This document shows positions 1-8,905 of a stretch of 64,000 nucleotides of DNA, in pieces (positions within the stretch are counted from its first letter, which is position 1; each line of letters begins with the position of its first letter). The stretch is from K189A clade bacterium (GTDB taxonomy: Bacteria > Pseudomonadota > Gammaproteobacteria > Pseudomonadales > Azotimanducaceae): NCBI GenBank assembly GCA_902528515.1, contig CABZTD010000004.1:1-64000 (forward strand), given 5' to 3'. Under the pieces are notes generated by a model, which ran no database searches, had not been told where the DNA came from, and saw only the letters and a program-made list of their open reading frames with translations. The translations under genes were made by a program, and so were the position numbers.

Positions 1-1
1 T

Positions 2-241
2 AAGGGTAGGGGCATGCGCTCCGTGCTTGAGGGATCTACGCAGAACTTACTCGGTCAACGTCAAGATCTTTCTTTTCGTGAAGTCGCAGACGGAGAGGCC
101 GTTTACTACTTGGCCACCATTAGACACGCTGACGAGGAAGTGCATCGAATCAACATAGATGCGCAAGTAATGGCGGATCAAGGCGCAAAGGCAGCAAAGA
201 CCACCCTACAGATCACCCAAAAGCTGTATTGGTCCGATTGA
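2..241 (+). CDS. DUF4426-like protein, C-terminal part (5' end outside window)
   Basis: The reading frame is open from base 2 of the window to a TGA at 239-241, so only about the last 79 residues are present and the start lies upstream. The tail (ending QKLYWSD) and the position directly before rdgB and hemW fit the DUF4426 periplasmic proteins found between metW and rdgB in many Gammaproteobacteria; this is a context-based call. The stop codon overlaps the rdgB start by one base, so the two are very probably co-transcribed and translationally coupled. The function of the family is not established. Confidence 0.6.
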   Translation, partial: KGRGMRSVLEGSTQNLLGQRQDLSFREVADGEAVYYLATIRHADEEVHRINIDAQVMADQGAKAAKTTLQITQKLYWSD

Positions 242-834
242 TGGATCTGGTACTCGCCACACGCAATCCGGGTAAGGTCGAGGAGATGCGGCCGATGCTG
301 GCGGGAATCGGATACAGCTTAATCAATCAAACAGATACGCGGATTCCTAGCGCCGAAGAAAACGGCGCGACCTTTGTAGAGAACGCGCTTATCAAGGCGC
401 GCTCCGTTGCCGAAGCCACGGGCCTTCCATGCATTGCGGATGATAGCGGTCTAGTCGTTCAGGCATTACAAGGAGCGCCGGGCATATACAGTGCGCGCTA
501 TGCTGGCGAGGGGGCCTCCGACGCCGACAACAACCAACGACTTTTGGCGGCCCTTGCCGGACGAACGGATCGTGTCGCTTTTTTTTACTGCTGCATGGTG
601 TTTATGCGCTCAGCCCAGGATCCAACGCCGCTGATTGCCACTGCCCAGTGGCATGGGGAGATACTGAACGAGGCTCGCGGCAAGGGCGGATTCGGCTACG
701 ACCCATTGTTTTGGCTGCCAGAGCTTGCGCAAAGTGCGGCAGAGCTGCCGAAGAAGATGAAGAACCGTATCAGTCATCGGGGCCAAGCCTGTCAGAATTT
801 GATTCAGGCTCTCAGCGCGACCTCTACCACCTAG
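241..834 (+). CDS. rdgB: Non-canonical purine NTP pyrophosphatase RdgB/HAM1
   Basis: Hydrolyses dITP, ITP and XTP to the monophosphates and pyrophosphate, keeping deaminated purines out of DNA and RNA. The 197-residue product begins MDLVLATRNPGK, the family's N-terminal substrate-binding motif, and carries the ADDSGL and APGIYSARYAG signatures and a FGYDPLF segment near the C-terminus. A TTG at 229 in frame would add four residues, but the ATG at 241 fits the family start and overlaps the upstream stop as TGATG. hemW follows after two bases, so this belongs to an operon. Confidence 0.95.
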   Translation: MDLVLATRNPGKVEEMRPMLAGIGYSLINQTDTRIPSAEENGATFVENALIKARSVAEATGLPCIADDSGLVVQALQGAPGIYSARYAGEGASDADNNQRLLAALAGRTDRVAFFYCCMVFMRSAQDPTPLIATAQWHGEILNEARGKGGFGYDPLFWLPELAQSAAELPKKMKNRISHRGQACQNLIQALSATSTT

Positions 835-836
835 GT

Positions 837-1982
837 ATGACCGATTCATGCCCAAACACGAGCGCGCTAGGACTTTACGTGCACTTCCCCTGGTGCGTGA
901 AGAAATGTCCGTATTGTGATTTCAACTCCCACCCCATCAAGGAGAGTACCGATCAGAAGGCCTACCTGAACGCCTTGTTGCTAGACTGGCGACAGCAACA
1001 TGGAACATTTGGTAGAGCGCGCATCGCCGAGTCGGATACCCAGCAAGTCAGCTCCATTTTCTTCGGCGGCGGCACACCCAGTTTATTTGAACCCCAATAC
1101 CTAGCACGTCTACTTGAGGAGGTTCCCCATACGGGGGCCGAAATCACTCTCGAAGTTAATCCTGGTACCGCGGAGTACTTCCGCTTCGAAGACTACAAAG
1201 CCGCTGGTATCAACCGCCTGTCTATTGGCGCTCAAAGCTTTTCGAATAGGCAGCTTGCGCAATTAGGGCGCGTACATCAGCGAGGCGAAATTGTACGCGC
1301 TGTTGCTAAAGCACGCCACGCTGGCTTCAGCAACATCAATCTGGACATTATGTGGGGACTGCCAGGTCAAAGTGTTGAAGGTGCGCTAGATGATTTGCAG
1401 CAAACCATAGACCTAGAGCCAAAGCATATTTCTTGGTATCAGCTAACCATCGAATCCAAGACCGAGTTTGCGGGTAGGCCCCCGATTTTGCCCGTCGACC
1501 CGGTCCTGCAAGAGATTGAGCAGGCTGGGCTTGCGCTGCTTGCCGATGCGGGCTTTCAGCGATACGAGGTCTCAGCGTTTTCCCGGCAAGGCCATCGATG
1601 CCGGCACAACCTGATTTATTGGAGCTTTGGCGATTATCTCGGCATTGGTGCAGGCGCCCATGGAAAGGTCAGCCGAGAGGGTGCAATTTATCGCACCCGA
1701 AGGCCCTCGCAACCCCGTCTGTATCAACAGGACAGTCAGATCACTGAGCTTACGCTGATACCTGATGCCCAGCGTCCCATCGAATTTATGATGAATGCGC
1801 TTCGCCTAGTCGACGGAGTTCCTCTGCAGACGTTTGCGGAGCGCACCCTATTACCCTGGCAATCTGTGAGAGAAGTTTGGAAAGAACTTGTGAGCCTTGA
1901 GCTGGTTCGCCAAGACCGTTGTGCAACAACACCTCTAGGCCTACGCTATCTAGACAGCGTACTGGAGAGATTTCTCAGCTAG
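837..1982 (+). CDS. hemW: Heme chaperone HemW (radical SAM)
   Basis: HemW binds haem and a 4Fe-4S cluster and is thought to deliver haem to respiratory proteins; it was long mislabelled as an oxygen-independent coproporphyrinogen oxidase. The 381-residue product has the radical-SAM motif CVKKCPYC near residues 20-27, a GGGTPS glycine motif, and the C-terminal HemN_C-like domain. The open frame extends to 648 inside rdgB, but the ATG at 837, two bases after the rdgB stop, gives the normal family N-terminus. The gene stops at 1982, abutting the end of convergent trmB with no gap. Confidence 0.93.
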   Translation: MTDSCPNTSALGLYVHFPWCVKKCPYCDFNSHPIKESTDQKAYLNALLLDWRQQHGTFGRARIAESDTQQVSSIFFGGGTPSLFEPQYLARLLEEVPHTGAEITLEVNPGTAEYFRFEDYKAAGINRLSIGAQSFSNRQLAQLGRVHQRGEIVRAVAKARHAGFSNINLDIMWGLPGQSVEGALDDLQQTIDLEPKHISWYQLTIESKTEFAGRPPILPVDPVLQEIEQAGLALLADAGFQRYEVSAFSRQGHRCRHNLIYWSFGDYLGIGAGAHGKVSREGAIYRTRRPSQPRLYQQDSQITELTLIPDAQRPIEFMMNALRLVDGVPLQTFAERTLLPWQSVREVWKELVSLELVRQDRCATTPLGLRYLDSVLERFLS

Positions 1983-2681
1983 CTAGTGCTTGATGCGCTG
2001 ATACTGTAGGTCGCGAATTTCATGCCCCATACGCTCGCCCCGGGCTTCAAATTTTGTCACGCTCCGGATTTCATCAGCCACACTCGAAGGCGGTGTTTGT
2101 GTCGCCGCACGAATATCGTCCCGCAGAAGTTTAAATCCAGGATTTGCGGCGAAGTGTTTTACCATCCACTCGGCGTATTCTGCCCAGTCTGTCGCCAATC
2201 TGACGATTCCGGTAGGCGTCAGTTTTTGGTGAAGTAAGTGCAAAAACTCTGGCTGAATCAATCGCCGTTTGTAATGGCGCTTCTTAGGCCACGGGTCCGG
2301 AAAGAAAATACGTACTTCTCCCAAAGCGTTGTTATCGATCTGCTCCAATATAAGCTGGGCAGGCTGATCGACAAGGCGAACGTTAGAAAGCTTCTTTTTT
2401 TTTAGACGAGACAGCATCGATCCAATGCCGGGCTGATAAAGCTCCACACCCAACAAACGCCACTCAGGCCGTTGCTCGGCCCAAGCAATTAGCTCGAATC
2501 CCATGCCAAAACCGATCTCCATGCCCAAGGGGCGGTAGCGCAGATCGTCAGGCTGCCACCGATATTGGCCGGATAGGGTGTCCAGCGCATTTGTCTGAGC
2601 CTTGGTAAATCTACCGCGTCGGCGAATGTAATTAAACGCCGAATCGGAATTAATGGTTGCTCGCATTTCGCTATCGCTCAT
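1983..2681 (-). CDS. trmB: tRNA (guanine-N7)-methyltransferase TrmB
   Basis: Makes m7G46 in the variable loop of tRNAs using SAM. The 232-residue product has the SAM-binding segment MEIGFGMG and the family signature FPDPWPKKRHYKRRL that contributes to the tRNA-binding and catalytic site. The start at 2681 (MSDSEMRATIN) was preferred over a start at 2711 because the extra ten residues are basic, unlike the family, and overlap the upstream DUF423 gene. Lies downstream of the DUF423 gene on the minus strand and ends against hemW. Confidence 0.93.
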   Translation of the reverse strand: MSDSEMRATINSDSAFNYIRRRGRFTKAQTNALDTLSGQYRWQPDDLRYRPLGMEIGFGMGFELIAWAEQRPEWRLLGVELYQPGIGSMLSRLKKKKLSNVRLVDQPAQLILEQIDNNALGEVRIFFPDPWPKKRHYKRRLIQPEFLHLLHQKLTPTGIVRLATDWAEYAEWMVKHFAANPGFKLLRDDIRAATQTPPSSVADEIRSVTKFEARGERMGHEIRDLQYQRIKH

Positions 2682-2688
2682 ACAAAAA

Positions 2689-3087
2689 CTACGGCTCCTG
2701 CCCCGGCGCAAAACCCTTCACGCGCAAAACGGCCACAACTAAAGATATCCAGCCCGCAATTAGACTTAGCCCACCAAGGGGCGTAACCGGGCCCAACCAG
2801 GAAATTTGTGTTAGCACTAAAAGGTAAATGCTGCCGCTAAACCCAAGCACTCCGGCAGAAAAGAACGCGCCCGCGAATACGAGTACGCGAGGCCCACCCA
2901 ACTGGAGCCATAGTCCGGTAAACAACAGAACTAAAGCATGAGACATTTGATAGGACACGCCTGTTTGCCAACTGGAGAGACTCGCCGAAGAAATCACATC
3001 ACGGAGACTGTGCGCGGCATAAGCCCCAAGTATTACCGAAATGAGGCCATATAGCCCTCCCATCAAAATAATGGCTCTCGCTGGCAA
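2689..3087 (-). CDS. DUF423 small integral membrane protein (YgdD-like)
   Basis: The product has about 132 residues and four predicted membrane helices (roughly residues 5-25, 45-65, 70-92 and 100-125). The N-terminal GAYAAHSL is the family's typical GAFGAHxL motif. The biochemical role of DUF423 proteins is unknown. The start is a TTG at 3087; an ATG at 3063 would remove the first eight residues, but the family alignment favours the longer form. It sits between rpoH and trmB on the same strand, with a 7-base gap to the trmB start chosen here. Confidence 0.8.
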   Translation of the reverse strand: MPARAIILMGGLYGLISVILGAYAAHSLRDVISSASLSSWQTGVSYQMSHALVLLFTGLWLQLGGPRVLVFAGAFFSAGVLGFSGSIYLLVLTQISWLGPVTPLGGLSLIAGWISLVVAVLRVKGFAPGQEP

Positions 3088-3118
3088 GATGGTTTTACGA
3101 ATGACCCAGCTGAGTTTT

Positions 3119-3970
3119 CTAGGCTCCGACGATGGCAGTTTTGAGTTTGTTCATGGCATTCTTTTCAAGCTGCCGAATGCGCTCGGCGGAAACGCCGTAT
3201 TCCTCCGCCAACTCGTGCAGAGTTGATTTGTCATCACTTAACCAACGTTGCTGCAATATGTCGCGACTACGCTCATCGAGTGCTGCCAGCGCACTGGATA
3301 GGCGCATATGCATGTCTTTATCACTACTCGCATCTGCAACCAAATCCGCGGGATCCGGCGCTGAAGAAGGCAAGTAGTGCATTGGTGCAGTTGCGGTTTC
3401 GTCGTCACTGCCGTAACCATCAAAAGCCGTGTCGCTGGCACTAAGCCTACTTTCCATCCGAGTCACCTCAACGCTGGGCACGCCCAATTCATTAGCGATT
3501 GCATCGGTTTCTTCAACACTCAGCCAACTCGACGTCTTCTTGGCACCGCGCAGGTTGAAGAAGAGTTTGCGCTGGGCCTTAGTCGTCGCCACCTTCACGA
3601 TGCGCCAGTTACGCAGGATATACTCGTGCATCTCGGCCTTGATCCAATGAACAGCGAACGAAATCAAACGTACGCCGACGCTTGGATCAAAACGTTTCAC
3701 TGCCTTCATCAGACCGACATTGCCTTCTTGAATCAGGTCAGCCTGGGATAGGCCGTAGCCTTTATAGGAGCGCGCTAGGTGCACGACGAAGCGTAGGTGG
3801 CACATTACCAATTCACGTGCAGCGTTAAGATCACCATGATCTTGCAGTCTCTGAGCCAATGATTTTTCTTGTTCTGAGCTGAGAATGGGGAACCGACTGA
3901 TCGTGCGCAAGTAGGCATCCAGATCAGCTCCAGGGGCCATACTTGGCATCTTCATGACATCTGTCGTCAT
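3119..3970 (-). CDS. rpoH: RNA polymerase heat-shock sigma factor RpoH (sigma-32)
   Basis: Directs RNA polymerase to heat-shock promoters (chaperones, proteases). The 283-residue product has region 2 ([18 protein letters not shown]), the diagnostic RpoH box QRKLFFNLR at about residues 133-141, and a region 4 helix-turn-helix near the C-terminus ([19 protein letters not shown]). The ATG at 3970 gives a normal length. The leader to the upstream ftsX is about 180 bases and contains a perfect CIRCE operator, suggesting HrcA control in addition to the usual post-transcriptional regulation. Order ftsY-ftsE-ftsX-rpoH is conserved in Gammaproteobacteria. Confidence 0.97.
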   Translation of the reverse strand: MTTDVMKMPSMAPGADLDAYLRTISRFPILSSEQEKSLAQRLQDHGDLNAARELVMCHLRFVVHLARSYKGYGLSQADLIQEGNVGLMKAVKRFDPSVGVRLISFAVHWIKAEMHEYILRNWRIVKVATTKAQRKLFFNLRGAKKTSSWLSVEETDAIANELGVPSVEVTRMESRLSASDTAFDGYGSDDETATAPMHYLPSSAPDPADLVADASSDKDMHMRLSSALAALDERSRDILQQRWLSDDKSTLHELAEEYGVSAERIRQLEKNAMNKLKTAIVGA

Positions 3971-4001
3971 TTTTAAAGCTCTCTTTTAGTTTATCTCAAG
4001 C

Positions 4002-4014
4002 ATCCGTAACGGAT
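4002..4014. repeat. 13-bp palindrome in the rpoH leader
   Basis: ATCCGT and ACGGAT flank a single A, 32-44 bases upstream of the rpoH start codon. As RNA it could only form a hairpin with a strained one-base loop, so a DNA-level operator or chance are both possible. No T-run follows, so it is not a terminator. Confidence 0.4.
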
Positions 4015-4059
4015 AAATTCTAACCGACGGTGCTACTTTGGGTAACATATGCCGATATA

Positions 4060-4086
4060 TTAGCACTCGTGGGGAAGGAGTGCTAA
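4060..4086. promoter_or_regulatory. Perfect CIRCE operator (HrcA binding site) upstream of rpoH
   Basis: The sequence is TTAGCACTC, nine bases, then GAGTGCTAA: an exact match to the CIRCE consensus including the 9-base spacer. It lies 90-116 bases upstream of the rpoH ATG, in the only intergenic space between ftsX and rpoH. HrcA binds CIRCE and represses groESL and dnaK operons in many bacteria, with GroEL modulating its activity. Here it would tie the sigma-32 level to chaperone availability. hrcA itself is not in this window. The match is seen directly; the regulation is inferred. Confidence 0.9.
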
Positions 4087-4149
4087 TTCAATTTTCCTCC
4101 ACGCATTCTGAGCGCGATACAAAGTGATACAGTCATTAAACCAATGGTT

Positions 4150-5148
4150 TTAGCTCGAATTCTTAACCCCAAGTCGTTGAATTAAAGCCAAGAGAGCGCC
4201 CGCAATGCCCAGCACCCAGCCCGCGGTCAGCAGCAATAGAATGATTTGCGGCGTAAAAGCTGACAGCTCGGGATCCCAACCATACGAAACCAGCAGCGAT
4301 TCCAACGGAACCTCAATTTGTTTCAAAAACACCGCAATAAGAAAAATGGCCATCATCCCGCCACCAAGGCCAAAAGCGGAGCCTAGGTAAAGAAACGGGC
4401 GACGCAGCTGGGCTCGGGTTGCGCCGATCAGTGCCAACACTCGCATTTCTGCCAGGCGCGTATCAATGGCGAGACGTATGGTGGCAAAGGAAACCAAAAC
4501 TGCGGCCGCGAGGAGCATGGTAATCAGTGCGCTTCCTCCGCGATTGCCCAACCTTGACAAATCCCGCAGCCTCTCCAGCCATAAAGACTCCACGACTACC
4601 TCTTCTACATCTGATCGACCCGAGAGCTGACGGCTAATCACCTCAAAAGCGAGATAGGACTGTTCACTATCCAGGATTACCCCAAAGGAAGCGGGCAGGG
4701 GATTGGCTTCGATCTCGGCAATAGCTTGCCGAAGAAGGTCTGACTCCGAACTTTGGGCCAACAGCTCTTCGAGCGCCTGTTGCGGTGTGGTTAGCTGAAA
4801 TCTAATCACCGCAGGCTCACGCTCCAGCACAGTAGCGATCTCCTCCAACGACTGCTCGGAAGCTCCTAGAGCCATATAAATCGTCAAGCCGGTGTTGCCT
4901 TGCCACTGTTGACTCAGACCTTGCAAATTGCTTTGCAGCATCCAAAGCAACCCTGGCATTGCCAGTGCAACACCAATCATCAGCCAAACCAGCAAACTGC
5001 CGAAAATGCGGCGGCTGATGGAAAGAGAAGTCTCTAAAGCCACGCGTCGATGGTCCGCCAACCAGGTGCGTAGCCGCCCGCCTCTTGGATGCCAAGCCTT
5101 CGATCGAGTCTTTGCGCCACGTTCGCGATTAACCTTAATTCCAGCCAC
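4150..5148 (-). CDS. ftsX: Cell-division ABC transporter permease-like protein FtsX
   Basis: Inner-membrane partner of FtsE; FtsEX is recruited to the divisome and activates peptidoglycan amidases through EnvC. The 332-residue product has a basic cytoplasmic N-terminus, a first membrane helix near residues 50-72 (SLLVWLMIGVALAMPGLLW), a large periplasmic domain, and three helices in the last 130 residues with the FtsX permease fold. The start is a GTG at 5148, two bases after the ftsE stop, so translation is coupled. rpoH follows but has its own leader with a CIRCE operator. Confidence 0.95.
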   Translation of the reverse strand: MAGIKVNRERGAKTRSKAWHPRGGRLRTWLADHRRVALETSLSISRRIFGSLLVWLMIGVALAMPGLLWMLQSNLQGLSQQWQGNTGLTIYMALGASEQSLEEIATVLEREPAVIRFQLTTPQQALEELLAQSSESDLLRQAIAEIEANPLPASFGVILDSEQSYLAFEVISRQLSGRSDVEEVVVESLWLERLRDLSRLGNRGGSALITMLLAAAVLVSFATIRLAIDTRLAEMRVLALIGATRAQLRRPFLYLGSAFGLGGGMMAIFLIAVFLKQIEVPLESLLVSYGWDPELSAFTPQIILLLLTAGWVLGIAGALLALIQRLGVKNSS

Positions 5149-5150
5149 CC

Positions 5151-5831
5151 TCAGCCTTTAGTTCCGTCAGTGTCCTGCACCAGAGAACCCTGAGACAAGT
5201 GCAATATGCGACAGCCTTGATCCTTAATTAGATCGATATCATGGCTGGCGACCAGCACTGTAGTACCTAGATCTTTAAATTGATGAAACAAAGCAATAAC
5301 CTGACGTGATAAGTAGGGGTCCAAATTACCAGTGGGTTCGTCAGCCAAGATGATTTTCGGTCTGTTCACAACCGCCCGAGCAATACCAACTCGCTGTTGC
5401 TCGCCGGTTGATAGGTGCCGTGGGTACAAATGCCCCCGATCACTTAGATCAACGGTAGCCAGTGCACCTCTAACTCGCCTACCGATCTCTCTCGTCCCAA
5501 GTTGTGTTATCCGCAGCGGCAGTGCGACATTTTCAAAGACTGATCGATCGTCGAGCAAATTATGATCCTGCATTACGATACCTAGCTTCCGCCGATACCA
5601 AGGCAGTGCACGTGGACCTAGTCGGCTGATATCGCTGCCACCTACCACAACTCGACCACTTGTCGGGACCAGTGCGCCAATCAGCACTTTCAACAGGGTG
5701 CTTTTACCGGCACCGGAGTGGCCAGTAAGAAAGACCATGGAGCCTTGCTCGATATCTACCGTCACCTCGGATAAACCCTCGGAGCCATTGTCAAACCGTT
5801 GGGTTACATGCTGAAGCTGCAAATACGTCAC
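5151..5831 (-). CDS. ftsE: Cell-division ATP-binding protein FtsE
   Basis: ATPase of the FtsEX divisome complex. The 226-residue product has Walker A GHSGAGKST (near residue 36), the ABC signature LSTGEQQRVGIARA, Walker B IILADEPTGNLD and the H-loop ASHD. The start is a GTG at 5831 that overlaps the ftsY stop by four bases (GTGA), so ftsY, ftsE and ftsX form one tightly coupled unit. Confidence 0.96.
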   Translation of the reverse strand: MTYLQLQHVTQRFDNGSEGLSEVTVDIEQGSMVFLTGHSGAGKSTLLKVLIGALVPTSGRVVVGGSDISRLGPRALPWYRRKLGIVMQDHNLLDDRSVFENVALPLRITQLGTREIGRRVRGALATVDLSDRGHLYPRHLSTGEQQRVGIARAVVNRPKIILADEPTGNLDPYLSRQVIALFHQFKDLGTTVLVASHDIDLIKDQGCRILHLSQGSLVQDTDGTKG

Positions 5832-6829
5832 GACTCGTCGGCTCGCAGCAGGGCAGACACGAAGGCTTCTGCCTCGAAAGCTCGCAAATCTTCTATCCCT
5901 TCTCCGACGCCAATCAAGCGCACCGGGATACGCTGGGCGCCGAGAGACGGGGATGCCAGCGCAAACAGCACCCCGGCTTTGGCGGTCCCATCCAACTTGG
6001 TCACAACCAGACCTGTGAGGGGTATGGTTTCGTTGAAGAGCTTGACCTGGCTCAGAGCGTTTTGCCCAACCCCGCCGTCGAGTACCAGAATTACTTCGTG
6101 AGGCGCTTGAGCATCGAGGCGTTTTACTGTGCGTTCTATTTTGGCCAACTCATCCATAAGCTGGCTTTTGGCCTGTAGTCGGCCCGCTGTATCCACCAGC
6201 AGTACGTCCACCCCCTTGGCCTGGGCACTTTGCACAGCATCAAAGGCCACGGAAGCACTGTCAGACCCCTGAGGCTGGGCAATAACGGGTATGTCTTCAC
6301 GCTGCCCCCAAGACTGCAGTTGTTCCACTGCCGCCGCACGAAAAGTATCGCCCGCTGCCAACATCACGCTCAAACCTTGGTTTTTAAAATGCTTGGCCAG
6401 CTTGCCTATGGTTGTCGTCTTACCGACACCGTTAACGCCGACAAAGAAAAACACCCTTGGCAGTCCGTTTGCTGCACGCGGCTCGACGACCAAAGGCTGC
6501 GCGACGCCATCTAAGCGCTGTACCAGTAGCTCCTGCAGCGCCTGATAAAGAGCCCCCATGTTCGCCAACTCACGCCGTCCTGCTCGATCCGTCAGTTCAG
6601 CAATAATTGCCTGAGTAGTCTCCATGCCAACATCGGTCATGAGAAGCGCTGCCTCGAGATCCTCGAGAGCAGATTCGTTAATCTCTTTCTCACCCAGCAA
6701 TAAGTTGCCAAGCCCCTGGGCTAGTTGCTCACGGGTCTTAGACAATCCATTGCGCAGCCTGCCTAAGAAGCCCCAATCCGCAGCGGCCTGTGCGTCACCG
6801 GATGTAGGAAGGTCTCTCTGCTCAGTCAT
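5828..6829 (-). CDS. ftsY: Signal recognition particle receptor FtsY
   Basis: GTPase that docks the SRP-ribosome complex at the inner membrane. The 333-residue product has a short acidic N-terminal region, the N domain, and the G domain with GVNGVGKTTTIGKL, DTAGR and TKLDG, plus the GVGEGIEDLRAF closing motif. The start at the ATG 6829 has an upstream AAGAGA; a TTG at 6847 would add six residues. The acidic A domain is short compared with the E. coli protein, as usual outside enterics. Divergent from rsmD, the common arrangement. Confidence 0.96.
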   Translation of the reverse strand: MTEQRDLPTSGDAQAAADWGFLGRLRNGLSKTREQLAQGLGNLLLGEKEINESALEDLEAALLMTDVGMETTQAIIAELTDRAGRRELANMGALYQALQELLVQRLDGVAQPLVVEPRAANGLPRVFFFVGVNGVGKTTTIGKLAKHFKNQGLSVMLAAGDTFRAAAVEQLQSWGQREDIPVIAQPQGSDSASVAFDAVQSAQAKGVDVLLVDTAGRLQAKSQLMDELAKIERTVKRLDAQAPHEVILVLDGGVGQNALSQVKLFNETIPLTGLVVTKLDGTAKAGVLFALASPSLGAQRIPVRLIGVGEGIEDLRAFEAEAFVSALLRADES

Positions 6830-6938
6830 GACTAGATTCTCTTGCAAACTCGACGACGGAATAGCTGGCTGCCCATCGTCTGCGGTGACTCGATTCTATA
6901 GCATTCGCAACCTAAGCTAAGCGCGCGGGTAAGGTGCA

Positions 6939-7538
6939 TTGAAAAAAAAAGTTCGGCAAGGCAACAGTCAGGAGTTACGCATAAATAGCGGCGCGCTGCG
7001 AGGACGCAAACTGCTGTTTCCCAACATCGAAGGATTGCGCCCAACCCTAGGACGCACCAGAGAAACACTCTTCAACTGGATCCGCCCCTCACTCAACAAT
7101 GCTAGATGCCTGGACTTATTCGCTGGCTCGGGTGTTCTAGGCATTGAGGCAGTTTCCATCGGTGCTCAAGCAGCGGTGTTTGTTGAGAACAACCCTACCG
7201 CAGCCGAACATATTAAGGTGGCCCTCGAGACCTTCGAGTTATCCTCGCGCTGCATTCTGCATGAAGGTGACGCCCTGAATTTTCTACACAGCTGCGAAGA
7301 GCCCTTCGACTTTGCGTTTGTCGACCCCCCATTTGCGCAAACTCAGCTGCTGAGCCATGCTGTTACACAGCTAGTTGAACGCAACCTCGTTCAACAGGCA
7401 ATCTATCTAGAATTCGAGCCGCAGCAAGAAGCCACGGTTGCAGCCCTCGTGAAACAGCACAGCCTAGAGCAACTGACATCTACCAAGGCCGGCAAAACCC
7501 GAGCCTGGCTAATTGCGCCAAACCTATCTCAGGGTTAG
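6939..7538 (+). CDS. rsmD: 16S rRNA (guanine966-N2)-methyltransferase RsmD
   Basis: Methylates G966 of 16S rRNA in the 30S subunit. The 199-residue product begins with a basic stretch then RINSGALRGRKL and PTLGRTRETLFNWI, and has the SAM-binding DLFAGSGVLGIEA and the N6/N2-methylase catalytic motif DPPF. The start is a TTG at 6939 with AAGG at 6931 just upstream; no ATG precedes the conserved N-terminus. Divergent from ftsY and followed by coaD. Confidence 0.92.
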   Translation: MKKKVRQGNSQELRINSGALRGRKLLFPNIEGLRPTLGRTRETLFNWIRPSLNNARCLDLFAGSGVLGIEAVSIGAQAAVFVENNPTAAEHIKVALETFELSSRCILHEGDALNFLHSCEEPFDFAFVDPPFAQTQLLSHAVTQLVERNLVQQAIYLEFEPQQEATVAALVKQHSLEQLTSTKAGKTRAWLIAPNLSQG

Positions 7539-7589
7539 CATCCGCTACACTCCTGCGAACACACTGAGGATTGTTAAGGAAATCACGGC

Positions 7590-8069
7590 ATGGCTGAACG
7601 CATCGTCGTCTATCCAGGTTCATTTAATCCGATCACCAACGGCCATACCGACTTAGTCGAGCGGGCACTCACTCTCTTTGACCAGGTAGTCCTCGCTATT
7701 GGCACATCGGCACAAAAAGACCCGTCGGTGGCATTGAAGGATCGAATGGAGCTTTGCCGCGAAGTGCTGGCACCCTACGGTGGCCAGGTATCCGTAGAGG
7801 GCTTTAACAGCTTGCTGGTGGACTTCGTCAAAGCCAAGAACACGCGCTTTGTCCTGCGGGGCCTTCGCACTGTGACAGACTTTGACTACGAGTTTCAGAT
7901 GGCGGAAATGAATCGCTCCCTAGATCCGCAGCTTGAGTACGTCTTTCTGCCGACATCGAGGGATTGCTCGTTTATTTCCTCTACCTTGGTTCGAGAAATA
8001 TCAGCGCTTGGCGGCGATATCTCTCAGTTTGTAGACCCAGCCGTAATAGCGGCGCTGAGCAAAGACTAG
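7590..8069 (+). CDS. coaD: Phosphopantetheine adenylyltransferase CoaD
   Basis: Transfers AMP to 4'-phosphopantetheine, the penultimate step of coenzyme A synthesis. The 159-residue product has the nucleotidyltransferase motif GSFNPITNGH (T/HxGH type) at residues 9-18, RGLRTVTDFDYE, and ISSTLVREI, all typical. The ATG at 7590 has a good AAGGA ribosome site at 7576-7580. The last four bases overlap the 3' end of convergent mutM. Confidence 0.96.
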   Translation: MAERIVVYPGSFNPITNGHTDLVERALTLFDQVVLAIGTSAQKDPSVALKDRMELCREVLAPYGGQVSVEGFNSLLVDFVKAKNTRFVLRGLRTVTDFDYEFQMAEMNRSLDPQLEYVFLPTSRDCSFISSTLVREISALGGDISQFVDPAVIAALSKD

Positions 8070-8902
8070 CAGACAGGGCGTTTCCAGCTAGAAAACCTCT
8101 GACAGGCGGGGCAATAAACCGTACTGCGCTGGCCCAAGATCTGCAGCTTAAGCGGTGATCCACAGGTACGACAGTCCTTGCCCTGACGACCGTAAACATT
8201 GAGGCTTTGCTTGAAATAACCAGGCTGCCCGTCCGAACCAACGAAATCTCGTAGCGTCGTGCCGCCAACGTTGATGGCATTCGCCAATATGTCTCGAATG
8301 GCCGCTGCGAGGAATTGGTACGCGACCCGACTAACCTTGTGGGCTTGGGTCGAGGGCCGGATGCCAGCGCGAAAAAGCGCCTCCGCTGCATAAATGTTGC
8401 CCACACCAACCACTACTTTTCCATCCATAATGTGATTCTTAACCGCCACCTTGCGCCTGCGGGAAGTGGCAAAAAGATAATCACCGGAAAATTCATTACT
8501 CAGCGGCTCTGGCCCCAAATTCTTTAGCAGCCAGTGCTCTGAGCAGGGATGCGGTGCAAAATGGAAGCTGCCAAAGCGACGAGGATCGTTATAGCGAAGC
8601 CACGGACCATTCTTGATCTCAATGTCGATATGATCGTGGAGTCGTGGCGCATCATCGGGTGTCACCACGCGCAAACTACCGGACATCCCCAGGTGAACCA
8701 CTAGCGCACCGGTCTCTGTTCCAATCAGGATGTACTTGCCTCGTCGAGTGACGTTAAGCACCTCACTGCCCGCAAGATGATCGGGCAAAGTTACGGGCCA
8801 TCGAAGGCGCGTTTCGCGGACGTGAATCCGCTCAATAGTCTGTCCGCTTAAAAAGGGTTCGATTCCCCGTCGAGTCGTTTCGACTTCCGGGAGCTCAGGC
8901 AT
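8066..8902 (-). CDS. mutM: Formamidopyrimidine-DNA glycosylase MutM (Fpg)
   Basis: Removes 8-oxoguanine and formamidopyrimidines from DNA and nicks the abasic site. The 278-residue product starts MPELPEVETTRRG (catalytic Pro2 and Glu3), has the helix-two-turn-helix region with VGNIYAAEALFRAG, and ends in a four-cysteine zinc finger (CRTCG ... CPACQ). The finger's last residues continue to SSWKRPVC, slightly longer than usual. It lies downstream of rpmB-rpmG on the minus strand and overlaps coaD by four bases at the 3' ends. Confidence 0.95.
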   Translation of the reverse strand: MPELPEVETTRRGIEPFLSGQTIERIHVRETRLRWPVTLPDHLAGSEVLNVTRRGKYILIGTETGALVVHLGMSGSLRVVTPDDAPRLHDHIDIEIKNGPWLRYNDPRRFGSFHFAPHPCSEHWLLKNLGPEPLSNEFSGDYLFATSRRRKVAVKNHIMDGKVVVGVGNIYAAEALFRAGIRPSTQAHKVSRVAYQFLAAAIRDILANAINVGGTTLRDFVGSDGQPGYFKQSLNVYGRQGKDCRTCGSPLKLQILGQRSTVYCPACQRFSSWKRPVC

Positions 8903-8905
8903 TTT

